From Syngnathus acus (taxonomy: Eukaryota > Chordata > Actinopteri > Syngnathiformes > Syngnathidae): a DNA stretch of 64,000 nt. The DNA lies in the NCBI RefSeq assembly GCF_901709675.1, contig NC_051091.1:12558967-12622966 (forward strand). Direction: 5' to 3'. A model generated the notes under the pieces. It was not told the DNA's origin and ran no database searches. It saw only the letters and a program-made list of their open reading frames with translations. This document shows, piece by piece, positions 29,476 to 42,300 of the stretch. Every line of letters starts with the position of its first letter. The stretch's first letter is position 1. A program made the translations under genes and the position numbers.

Positions 29476-32400
29476 CCTGGCATGGATATTACGTTTTTTG
29501 CATTTCCGCTGTGAACAGGGATCATTTTAAAACTCAATTGGTTGTTGTCGCGTTAGGTGCTTGTTTGTAACCCAAAACTGGTGTGCTGTGCCGGGTACAT
29601 AGAACACAGTACAAAGACTGGTGTCCTTGTTTGACACTCCTGATTGTTGAATCTGTTTAACCTACTTTCCGCTGCATGGCTGTCAAAGTTTATCACTGTT
29701 GCATAGAACTCTTGATCTTTATAGAATGTGTTATATGAGTGGAATTAATACAAATATATGGCTTGTTGAGATTTTTGCTGCAGGGAGTTACACCTTGCCA
29801 TTTGTGTCATGTCATCTGACTTATGAATGTCCCGTGACTGACTGCTGATGGTCCGATGCACCTCTTTCAATGATCTTAATCACCTTTACGTAAAAGCATT
29901 CCTCTTCCAGCCAGTAGTTAGTACCGTCATTGTGGTTACCATTATCCTTATTTCTCATGTAGTGAATGAATTGAGACATTTCGAAAAATTCACCACAACC
30001 AATTGCTTCTCTATGCGAATCCATGACGTGTTGGAAATTAAATAAAAATGTTGGGGGTTTTTTTCTGATAAAAACAGATGTCTGCAAATGTTTTATTTTG
30101 ATGAATGAATATATGAAAGGATGGACGTAATATAAGTACGTGTATGACCTGACCTTTTTTTCTAACTAACCTCTTGGGGTCGTATAGACTTGACATTGTG
30201 TCTGGCACATGGCTCCCCAAGGGATCACCAGATCCCACTTGTTGAGATTGTGCGCTCCCTGAAGGTGTGTGGTTGTGTAGTTTGTTGCTGTTCCTGGTTG
30301 CCATAGGAACGCTCAGCACTTGCATCTGCTGGCGCGCAACCTTTAACAATGGCGGCGCTGCTTAGCATTCAGTGTGAGAGGCCAAGGTGGCGCTTCCCAC
30401 CATCTGCCAACAAAGGGCCAGGTCAGCCAGCCTTGCTTGAGCGTTGAGCACCCCCAGCCCCCTCGCCTTATTTCATTCCAACTCACCTCACTCCGTTGGA
30501 GGCCCTGCTGAGAAGCTGGCGGCTTTTTCCTCAGACCAATTAGATGATCGATAAATGGATTTAAACAAGTTCAAAATTCAGATTAATATGCTCATATTGA
30601 TTTGGATTACACTGGTGACATGACGCGTGTCTGAACGTGACACATGGGATTTAAAAAAAAAAATGAAGTCCCTTGCAGCGTCTAGTAGCAATAGTTGGCT
30701 CTGTGACAATTTATCGCACAAATTCAGCTATGAGGCCCATCTCCATTTTTGTCATACGTACAAAGTTGCGCATAGATAGGGCAGGTGCATGTATGTGTGT
30801 CAACTGCCTGTGAAAATGTGGTTATGTCAGCGCGCTCTCTGTGGGACGTTTATAAATAAACTGCTGAGCTGTTATGAGCCAGCATTCAGGACGGCGTCTT
30901 CCAGAGAGTGCGTGCCCGTGATTAAAGACAGCTTCCTGGTTGATGTCATAAGACATGCTCGCTATTGTTCGTATTGTGCGTTCAAGATGTGCTTTTTTTT
31001 TTCTTTTTTTTCTTTTTTTTTTTTTAAAAAGGACAAACAGCTCCTCTGTGGAATCTTCAGTGTTCATTGGGCTGTCTAGGAGTCATGTTGATGCTACAAG
31101 TGCTTTTTTGAGATAAACATGAACTTGTTAATGACGGATTCATGTTTTTATTTCCCGTACAGGATGATGATCTAAAGCAGATGACGTGGTAGTCACCCAT
31201 TCTGACAGATTTATAATTTTGGTTTTCTTTTTTTTTTTTTTTTTTTGCCGTTGCTGGCACTGTAATTGGAACTTTTGGAGCATTTTAGAGATGCTGCTTG
31301 GATGCACACTCGACTAAGGCTGGATTTTTATTTTGTTACTGGGGTATCTTGTTGGGGGGAGAAATAATTGTCTATGCTTTGGCAGTATCTAAGAATAACA
31401 ACAGGTGTTATTGTATTTGTTTGTCACGTGTGTATTTACGCTGCCATGACGTACAGTATACCCTCAGCCATTTGAGAGCAAAAAATAAAATCTGTCATGT
31501 GAGTTTAACCTGTATCAGGACTGCATTTGAGTCACCTGGGGCCCCACAAAGGAGGAACCTTGGCGATGCTTCTTGAGTTGCTGAGACGTTGACATTTTTT
31601 AAAGGCCTCACCAGTTATTGGGCTGATAGATGTGACATTTGTTACAGACCCCTATTGTGGACATGCGGTGAATCCTAATGAATTTTGATGATACTTGACC
31701 TATTTTTGACATATTTTTTATTCTCATTTCTAAAGTTTTCAACAGTGAAGCCCAGCTATTCGCGTTATCATTGGGAGGTTTGTTTCAAAACATTCAAATT
31801 ATTCAGTTGACTTTGCATAGAAATAACAGGAAAACATCATATGCAGATTCTTTTTGAAGGTGTAATAAATTTAAAGGGTTAATATACATATTACTTTTTT
31901 ATCGCAGCAAACAAGTTAGGCCAAAGTTCCTCCATAAATTTACAATGGATAGACAGAATTTTTAACAGGCAAATATGACACTCTCTAACCATGAAATAGA
32001 AGCTGTATGGCTTTCTGTTTGTTATATATTCCATGATAAGACTTAGTTCCCAGATTTTGGCTTGTGAGGCTTGAATTCACTAAGATACCATCTATTGTTT
32101 GTATTGCCGTGGTCTCAGCTGCAGCATGCAGTGAAAAGCTTTGTTAGTGCCAAGTGTGTGTGCGCGTGCGTGCGCTTTTGGGAAAGAATAAGCAAGAGGG
32201 GAGTGGACCAACAGCAAGAAGACAGCGCGTTTGCACCATCTGGGACATGTCCGTTCACTTCCTGTGCCTCCAATCTTGATTCGTCGTCTCTGATGGTTCG
32301 GGTAGCCTGCGTCATTGAGCGAGACTTTGAATTTGTTTAGATTGCAGCTAAATTCCGATGTCTCTTTTTTGCCGATACGTATCTGATAATTTTGTTTATT

Positions 32401-33370
32401 TTTTACATGCAGTGTGAAGATATTTCTGGGCCTCAAGGATGAATTTAAAGACCGGAGCACCACCCTTAAAAGTTCTATTAATTGTATTGAAGGTTGCTGA
32501 AAGTAATTTTCAGTTGATTTAGGCTGTATGAATGTCATTTTGCATCTTCTGCCGCTCTGATTTTGTTTCTGAGCATTTCACTCTTTAGGCATGAGTAATT
32601 TACACTTAATAAAATTATGACACTTATGTAAAAAAATATTTTTTTTGGGCTTAGGCCTGGCAGCAGGCCAAGAGTGTCATCTGGATTGCCGGCTTGTGAG
32701 AATAGCGAGCAGTGACTTTGAGCCAGGAGGAGGACAGCCACGCGCTGCTTTTTCCCCTAAACCATGTGACCAGCAGTTTGCGAGTGTGACAGACAAGTGG
32801 CCAAGCAGGTTAACCGCGGGCTTCCCTCACATGTGTGCTTGTCAGGCGCTCCCTCTTTTGGGTGCTCTGCGACGCCTCACTAAGTGGCTCTCTGCATCTG
32901 CCCATTCTCAGCATTGCCGCTTGACTAACATTCAAGCTGAGGACTTTTGAAGTGAGTTATAACAGGACATTTTCAGTTCACTCTTTAGGTATAGTCTTGT
33001 GTGTAGGCTGAGAAAATCCACTTCATGTTTTCCCTTTGACACAGTGAATGGTTTTAGGTACATAGTGTACTCTGAGAGTAAGGGGCTTGTTTGGTGGTTG
33101 GGGGTGGGACTTAGGGGAATCCTTGCAATGAAACCCGGCAAGGCACCGTCGAAATCCCTTTTCGAAATAAATGTGCTTCAGTATGGTTGATACATTAATT
33201 CTATTGTTTCTACCAATTTAAAACTTCCTGTTGCTGTCCCAAATGTCCTCGTGTAACAGCATCAGTGACATTTGAAAGACGCTCTCTTGCTCTCTTGAAA
33301 TAAACAACCCAAACAAACCAACCGAACAATGTATCACAGTGCTGGTTTTCCTTAAAATGCACCTTTGCAG

Positions 33371-36300
33371 GATTCCTCGGGTTCCACAGTCACTGGATGA
33401 CAGAATCTTCTCCACGCAGCCTGGAATTGCCGCCGTCTACAGTGTGAGTATACACGTGCACGCGCACAGCTGTGCATCTTGACACATCTCGTATCAAATT
33501 TAAAATACTATTGCTAAAGACCATGTACAAGTACAACGGTACCTTGACTTGGTTTCTGTACTTTCTGCATGCTACATGTGCACCATTTAAAGGGCCTCAA
33601 GTAAACTGGCAAGTGATGTCGAGTCAAGTTGGATGGCGTGAGCGTCCAGGTGTGAGTTGTGGCCTATAGCAGGTCCTTCCGAGTGTTCTGATTTTGTGGT
33701 ATTTGGTAGATACCAATATGTAGTCCATAATAATAATAAAAGTCTCATTCGAAATGCGCATGAGCATCTACATGGCAGATGGGTATGACTCACCTTGTCC
33801 GGCAGTTCAATTCAAATTATTTTGCGTATTCAAACCAGTTGCGCTTTTGGCTACGGGGGGAGTGATTAGTTTGCAGGGCATGCTGTATAATCACTGTAAG
33901 ATGCATCAATTAAAGCAATGCCCGTGGCGTGAAGCATTTGTTCTACGTGAGAGGAATGAACGTTACAGATCCTATACAGCTGCACCTCCCCCACCCCATG
34001 GCTCCATATGTCCTCTGCCTCAGTCAGCCGCCCAAGCAGAGCAGGCTCCTCCCCTGGCAACAGCAGCGAGATTAGTTGCTTTATCCTGGGTCATGTGAGG
34101 GAAGTGTGCCACACAAAGGAGCTGGGGAGATGAGTATAAATGACGGCGGCTGCACCCCCAGGTCCTGGTGCCCGCCGCCGCGTTGCAACGATGAGCTAGC
34201 TGAATGTCATCGTTGTCAGGAAGAAAAAGACTCTTTTGAGGAGAGTCGTTGATGAAACGCGCCGGCTTCTTGTTGCCTTGCCGTAGTGTCTGCTCTCATT
34301 CCGCCGTGTGTCAGAGTGGTGAGAACGGTGCCAGCTGTGGCAGGCAAGCCCTTTCCTGCCATTCCGAGCTCAACCCGGTGTGCACTTTCGCACAGTGTGC
34401 CTCAATCAGATGATTGAAGTGGATTTAATTTATTTTTTATTTATTTTATTTAATAATCAAGTAAGCAGTTTTGGTCCTCTGTGCTATGTTGAAGTTGCAC
34501 AACTCAAAATCCGGACACTAAATCGTAAACCCCATAAAAAGCGATTACTCCACTAGTACCGTATTTTCCGCCCTAAAAGGCGCACCGGGTTATAAGGCGC
34601 ACCTTCAATGAACAGCCCATTTTAAAACTTTGTCCATATATAAGGCGCACCGGATTATAAGGCGCATAAAATAGAAGCTATACTGCATCAAACTGAGGTT
34701 GACTAGGGTTGCGGTATGCATCCACTAGCCAATAACCAACGAGCCCTCTGTAAACAATCGCGTTTCTCAAACGATCTCCTATAAAATGATCAGAACTGAC
34801 TAAAGTTCGATCTAACGCATTGGTACTACTTACCTATGTTTCCCTTCCATATCGATCCGTAGATTTACTCGAAACATTAACAGAGCACCCTATTTTGACA
34901 TGAAATAGCCTGGTACGTATAGCAGCTATCGCAATAGCATTAGCCATCCGCAAAGTCTCACGAGCCTCAGCTCGCAATCTCCCATGAGCCTCAGCAAAGT
35001 GTAAACAATCGCGTTTCTCAAACGATCTCCTATAAAATGATCGGAACTGACTAAAGTTCGATCTAACGCATTGGTACTACTTACCTATGTTTCCCTTCCA
35101 TATCGATCCGTAGATTTACTCGAAACATTAACGGAGCAGCCTATTTTGACATGAAATAGCCTGGTACGTATAGCAGCTATCGCAATAGCATTAGCCATCC
35201 GCAAAGTCTCACGAGCCTCAGCTCGCAATCTCCCATGAGCCTCAGCAAAGTGTAAACAATCGCGTTTCTCAAACGATCTCCTATAAAATGATCGGAACTG
35301 ACTAAAGTTCGATCTAACGCATTGGTACTACTTACCTATGTTTCCCTTCCATATCGATCCGTAGATTTACTCGAAACATTAACAGAGCAGCCTATTTTGA
35401 CATGAAATAGCCTGGTACGTATAGCAGCTATCGCAATAGCATTAGCCATCCGCAAAGTCTCACGAGCCTCAGCTCGCAATCTCCCATGAGCCTCAGCAAA
35501 GTGTAAACAATCGCGTTTCTCAAACGATCTCCTATAAAATGATCGGAACTGACTAAAGTTCGATCTAACGCATTGGTACTACTTACCTATGTTTCCCTTC
35601 CATATCGATCCGTAGATTTACTCGAAACATTAACAGAGCAGCCTATTTTGACATGAAATAGTCTCGCGGGTACAACAGCTATTCGGTGACGCCCCCTGAC
35701 TACAGTTGCCGTAATGCTGGGAAGCGATGCGACCTTGTAATTTACTAGTCGTACTAAAACGTACTGAAACATTTTGGCAGAGCACTGTGTACAACCAGTA
35801 TGGATCAACAAATTCATCAGTTGATCCATATATAAGGCGCACTGGCCTATAAGGCGCACTGTCGGCTTTTGAGAAAATTTTAGGTTTTTAGGTGCGCCTT
35901 GTAGGGCGGAAAATACGGTAATATAGAGGAGATTCATTTTATTTCCATGCTGTCAAACTCTCATTGATGAGGTATATATAAATCTATCCTTCCATGCATG
36001 ACTTCAGCACCAGTGGCAGACAACGAGTCGCTCTCAACACAACGAGGCAGACTTTCAGACTTCACACCCCTGCCAACATTTGCGTGTTCCAAGTGTCTCA
36101 TTAGCAGCACTGATCGAGCCTTAAGCACACTGTTTTCTCATCCCACAGCTCCCCAGGCATGCCGGCCCTCCTTACACGCCTCACGACATCACAAAGGGAC
36201 ACCCGAGCTTGGCGGGCACCCCACCGGGTCATGCCCACTCCCCGGCGCTCTCTCAGGTATCCGTACCCACAGCTCCCACGTATCGCTATCCTAAGGGCTG

Positions 36301-39300
36301 GGAGACAGGCGGAGGGGTGAGTTTCGTGTGGTATTCGCCGCCTTCATCCTCTTTGCGTACTTATATTTGCGTTTTCTAAATGTTTGCTTGCATCTGTCAT
36401 GTAATTTTCGGACTATAAGTCGCTCCGGAGTACAAGTCGCATCAGCCATAAAATGCCCAAAAAAGTGAAATAAAACATATATAAGTCGCTCCGGAGTATA
36501 AGTCGCATTTTGGGGGGAAATTTATTCGACAAAATCCAACACCAAGAACAGTCATGAACGAGCAACAACAGGCTAAACGATAGGTATGCTAACGTGACAT
36601 AAACACAAACGAAGAGCTGAGAACGGCCCTGACGTAAAATTCAGAGTTATTCAAAAAACTATTACATAAATAACACGTTAATAAAACCATCTGTGTCACT
36701 CCAATTCATTAAATCCATCGATCGTCCTTTGTCAACAATGGGTGCGCGCAGCTGACGGCGCTTGCACTTCAAAATATTCCACAGGCCCATATAACGATAT
36801 ATAAATTAGATATCAAATAACTATTATATAAGCAATAGTATTATCAAACCATCTGTGCACTCTAAATCATTAAATCCATCGATCAACGTCCTCGTCCTTT
36901 GTCAACAACGCCGCGCGTGCGCCCTGACGTCAGCCTCGTCGTTATTCCACAGATCTAGTATATAACTATATTGTAGCGTTAACAAAGTACAAGGAAAGAC
37001 GTGGGTTTGGTAAACGGCTCTTTATCTAACCAAACAAACTGCAAGGCGTGTGGCGGCGTGGACTTCCAGCCACGGAAGTGGAAGAGAGCTCCATAGAATA
37101 GGACCGGGCGTGCGTAAAAGCCATGACCGAGCCCCATCCACCGTCCCCGGACAGCCACCCGGCCGAGCGCCGGCCCCAGACTTCCATCCACGGAGGCGAA
37201 AGAGAGCTCCATAGAATAGGACCGGGCGTGCGTAAAAGCCATAATAGTTTTTCAAACCTTCTGTGTCACTCCAAATCCTTAAATCCTTCAAACTCTTCGT
37301 CCGCCGTGTCACTTAGAAACAAAGCCGCGATGATGCCCGGTAGTACGTGGGGTCCTTCGACATCTTCGTCATCACGTGATCAATCTTTGTCCTTTATGTA
37401 AACAACCGCCACGCCGCGTCGCGCTGCTGACGTCACTTGAAATTCAAATTACAGTAATCCCTTGCTACATCGCGGTTCGTTTATCGTGGTTTCACTTTTT
37501 TGGGGGGGGGGAAATTTTTGAAAAAAAACACATACAGTGCCTTGCGAAAGTATTCGGCCCCCTTGAACCTTTCAACATTTCGCGACATTCCAGGCTTCAA
37601 ATATAAAGATATAAAATTTTAATTTTTTGTCAAGAATCAACAACAAGTGGGACACAATCGTGAAGTGGAACGAAATTTATTGGATAATTTAAACTTTTTT
37701 AACAAATAAAAAACTGAAAAGTGGGGCGTGCAATATTATTCGGCCCCTTTACTTTCAGGGCAGCAAACTCACTCCAGAAGTTCAGTGAGGATCTTTGAAT
37801 GGTCCAATGTTGTCCTAAATGACTGATGATGATAAATAGAATGCACCTGTGTGTAATCAAGTCTCCGTATAAATGCACCTGCTCTTTGATCGTCTCAGGG
37901 TTCTGTTTAAAGCGCAGAGAGAACCATGAAGACAAAGGAACACACCAGGCAGGTCCGAGATACTGTTGTGGAGAAGTTTAAAGCCGGATTTGGATACAAA
38001 AAGATTTCCCAAGCTTTAAACATCTCAAGGAGCACTGTGCAAGCAATTATATTGAAATGGAAAGAGTATCAGACCACTGCAAATCTACCAAGACCCGGCC
38101 GTCCCTCCAAACTTTCATCTCAAACAAGGAGAAGACTGATCAGAGATGCAGCCAAGAGGCCCATGATCACTCTGGATGAACTGCAGATAACTACAGCTGA
38201 GGTGGGAGAGTCTGTCCATAGGACAACAATCAGTCGTGCACTGCACAAATCTGGCCTTTATGGAAGAGTGGCAAGAAGAAAGCCATTTCTCAAAGATATC
38301 CATAAAAAGTCTCGTTTAAAGTTTGCCACAAGCCACCTGGGAGACACGCCAAACATGTGGAAGAAGGTGCTCTGGTCAGATGAAACCAAAATCGAACTTT
38401 TTGGCCACAATGCAAAACGATATGTTTGGCGTAAAAGCAACACAGCTCATCACCCTGAACACACCATCCCCACTGTCAAACATGGTGGTGGCAGCATCAT
38501 GGTTTGGGCCTGCTTTTCTTCAGCAGGGACAGGGAAGATGGCTAAAATTGATGGGAAGATGGATGGAGCCAAATACAGGACCATTCTGGAAGAAAACCTG
38601 TTGGAGTCTGCAAAAGACCTGAGACTGGGACGGAGATTTATCTCCCAACAGGACAATGATCCAAAGCATAAAGCCAAATCTACAATGGAATGGTTCACAA
38701 ATAGACGTATCCAGGTGTTAGAATGGCCAAGTCAAAGTCCAGACCTGAATCCAATCGAGAATCTGTGGAAAGAGCTGAAGACTGCTGTTCACAAACGCTC
38801 TCCATCCAACCTCACTGAGCTCGAGCTGTTTTGCATGGAAGAATGGGCAAGAATTCCAGTCTCTCGACGTGCAAAACTGATAGAGACATACCCCAAGCGA
38901 CTTGCAGCTGTAATTGCAGCAAAAGGTGGCGCTCCAAAGTATTAGCGCAAGGGGGCCGAATAATATTGCACGCCCCACTTTTCAGTTTTTTATTTGTTAA
39001 AAAAGTTTAAATTATCCAATAAATTTTGTTCCACTTAACGATTGTGTCCCACTTGTTGATTCTTAACAAAGAATTAGACTTTTATATCTTTATCTTTGAA
39101 GCCTGAAATGTCGCGAAATGTTGAAAGGTTCAAGGGGGCCGAATACTTTCGCAAGGCACTGTATAAGTCGCTCCTTATTATAAGTCGCCCCCCCACCCAA
39201 ACTATGAAAAAAACCGCGACTTATAGTCTGAAAATTACGGTAAATATCTTTTATTTCTACATTTGCAAATGTGATGGAGCAAAATACAATGGCAGTTCAA

Positions 39301-42300
39301 TTGTGCATGAGGCCAATTTAGGAACGCCAGTGCCATGTAGTCTCTGTAAACGTGTGAGAGCATCATAGGAATCTTCAGTGTTGGCAGTTTGGTCGCCCAC
39401 TGTGAGTCCTGGGAGCAGCTCTGGTCTTAACGTGCTAAAAATAGCACACTCAGCCAGCACACTCTTAAATGGGCACAACCATACTAAGAAAAGGAGATAA
39501 ACTGGCTTCTCGCATGGCTCTGATGAGCAATAATGCGCCGCAAGAGTTGCAGACCTCCAGGGTGCCATTATGTACAAGATGTCAACCCCAATTTCATAAC
39601 ATTTATTGCGGCAACATGTAAACAGGCAGCCTACTTCATAGCAAGATGAGCTGATGTCCATAATACTGTGGCTGATGAAATGTGTGGACCTCAATTAACT
39701 TAAAGCTGACCTCTGTCTTGTCCCCCCCTCGACAGTCTCCGTACAACCCTGGACAGAATGCTGGCTCCGCCCCTTTAGTGTATTCTCCTCAGACACAGCC
39801 AATGAATGCACAGCCGCAGAGTCGCCCGGTAAGTGTCACCCCGAACCCCCTTATGCCTCCAACAAATTACCGTATTTTCCGCACTATTAGGCGCACTTAA
39901 AAACGTACATTTTACTCAAAAAACCACAGTGCGCCTTATAATGCAGAGCGCCTTATATATGGATCAATTGATGAATTTGTTGATCCATACTGGTTGTACA
40001 CAGTGCTCTGCCAAAATGTTTCAGTGCGTTTTAGTACGACTAGTAAATTACAAGGTCGCATCGCTTCCCAACATTACGGCAACTGTGGTCAGGGGGCGTC
40101 ACCGAATAGCTGTTGTACCCGCGAGGCTATTTCATTTCAAAATAGGCTGCTCCGTTAATGTTTCGAGTAAATTTACGGATTGATATGGAAGGGAAACATA
40201 GGTAAGCAGTACCAATGTGTTAGATCAAACTTTAGTCAGTTCCGATCATTTTATAGGAGATCGTTTGAGAAACGCGATTGTTTACACATTGCTGAGGCTC
40301 ATGGGGGTCTGCGAGCTGAGGCTCATGGGAGTTTGCGGGTGGCTAATGCTATAATAATAGCTGCTATACGCACAAGGCTATTTCATGTCAAAATAGGCTG
40401 CTCTGTTAATGTTTCGAGTAAATTTACGGATCGATATGGAAGGGAAACATAGGTAAGCAGTACCAGTGTTAGATCGAACTTTAGTCAGTTCTGATCATTT
40501 TATAGGAGATTGTTTGAGAAACGCGATTGTTTACAGAGGGCTCATTGGTTATTGGCTAGTGGATGCATACCGCAACCCTAGTCAACCTCAGTTTGTTGCA
40601 GTATAGCTTCTATTTTATGCGCCTTTTAATCCGGTGCGCCCTTTATATGAAATAATTTCTAAAATAAAAAATTCAATGAGGGTGCGCCTTATAATCCAGT
40701 GCGCCTTTTGGTGCGAAAAATACGGTAATTGATACTGAAGTGTATCTGCCCAAAACACTTCACGGTACAAAGGCTCATATTTACTTATCTGCAAACTTCA
40801 TCTATTGAATTGTAAAGCACTGCTTCTGTTTTAGCTCCTGTGTGACTACAGCATGATAGTATATTCCAAAGTGCATTGTCGCCGCAGGAGCAGATCTCTT
40901 TCATAGATCGAACAACTCCTGTGGTTTAATGTTCTCGATGAGTTCAAGCCCTGGTTAGTCAGTTAACTAAGACTAAGTTGCTGCATCATGCTTTCCTGCA
41001 GCTTGATTGCGCTTTACCGTCTGCTTCTACATTGCTCATTTCTTGTGTCTCTTGTGCTCTTCCCTCTGTCCGCTTTGCCACCACTGCTTCAAACATCTTC
41101 CCACCAATCAGTTCGCGACAGGCCCACGACCGACCCACCATCAGGTATATACTTCTACGACTATCATGAAATGTTGATTTGAAAGCTTGGCTATTTTAAT
41201 GTTCAACAGACGACGCAGTGGAACTAAATGCACAAGCTAATTGACATTAAGGTTCTAATTTCAAAAAGGTTTCTATTTCCATGAGAATTATGTCATGTAA
41301 ACTGGGTTTTATTTCAATGATTTGCATCCTGGGTCTTCACTTGATCACACTAATTGATTTACTCAGCTGTTCCAAGTGCCCAATTTCAATGTACCGTAAT
41401 TTTCGGACTATAAGTCGCACCGGAGTATAAGTCGCACCAGCCATAAAATGCCCAAAAAAGTGAAAAAAAAACATATATATGTATATAAGTCGCTCCTGAG
41501 TATAAGTCGCCCCCCCACCAAACTATGAAAAAAACCGCGACTTATAGTCCGAAAATTACGGTATTCTCACTATTGAACAAACCACATAGCATTGCCTTTC
41601 AGTTGGTTAGCTCAGCGCTAATGCTAAATAGCACCATGTTAGCCTTTTAGGCAAAGGCTTGAACACAAGTATTGCAGAAGCACTTGTTTATAGTGTAACA
41701 GTACTCAAGTCATATTCTTTATCCTATGTGAGTATTGACTAATATTGCCGTACTGATGAGCTTGGAGGAGTTGAGACATCTCGGTGAACAATATATGTCT
41801 ATACTGCCCTCAGGTGGTCAATGCAGGCACGACAGAAAGGTCTGCTCAATGGCCATTCACTTGCTCCAGTGTGACAAAAAACTTTTAAACTCCCTTTTTG
41901 TTGTACTGGATTGTGTCATTATTAGTAGTAGTAGTAGTATTACGTCATTACACGACTCACAAAGCATCAAATAATATCAATTGCACGATGTGATCCTGAC
42001 ATTTGACTCCTGTGATAAGTAGGGGTGTAACGATCCATCGATACACATCGATTAATCGATATAATGCTCTACGATTTGTTGGCATCGATGCTAAACGTAA
42101 ACATCGATCTATATCGCCCGTTTTTGACCTCGGACATTAGATGCGACTTTATTTTGAAATCCAGTTCATTGTGCGCGGCGTGTTGTGTTGTGAGCAGAGC
42201 AGGCACGTGAAAGGGGAGCCGACAACTACGCGGCTCCTGGGCTGGTGCTATGGCTAGTGTCCAAGAAGACGAGGAAATTCGCTCCCCTTTGGGCTTCAAG

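Larger units (their letters stand above)
26567..33370. other. eif4g3: Large first intron of eif4g3
   Basis: About 6.8 kb, AT-rich. It contains a SINE-like remnant (27375-27440), a TA-flanked MITE with a nested SINE (28056-28845), a minus-strand CTCF-type motif (29464-29475) and long T tracts (30990-31027, 31228-31247). A missing small 5' exon may hide here. Confidence 0.5.
36399..39240. mobile_element. Composite MITE (TATAAGTCGC family) interrupted by Tc1
   Basis: The left end has AATTTTCGGACTATAAGTCG and the right end its complement CGACTTATAGTCTGAAAATT, with subterminal TATAAGTCGC repeats on both sides. The middle contains duplicated blocks (about 63 bp at 37062-37124 and 37179-37241) and a remnant of another MITE near 37452. 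A Tc1-like element is inserted at 37535. Confidence 0.65.

Noticed and set aside
30990-31247. Long T tracts as retroposition tails
   Set aside because: No target duplication or upstream cDNA-like body could be identified; treated as simple sequence.
32645-32950. 101-codon ORF in eif4g3 intron 1 as a missing exon
   Set aside because: Cys/Leu-rich composition unlike the eIF4G N-terminus, and no suitable acceptor/donor pair giving phase 2.
34751-35660. CRISPR-like or gene-cluster repeat
   Set aside because: Units are contiguous 251-bp tandem copies without spacers, inside a MITE in a vertebrate intron.
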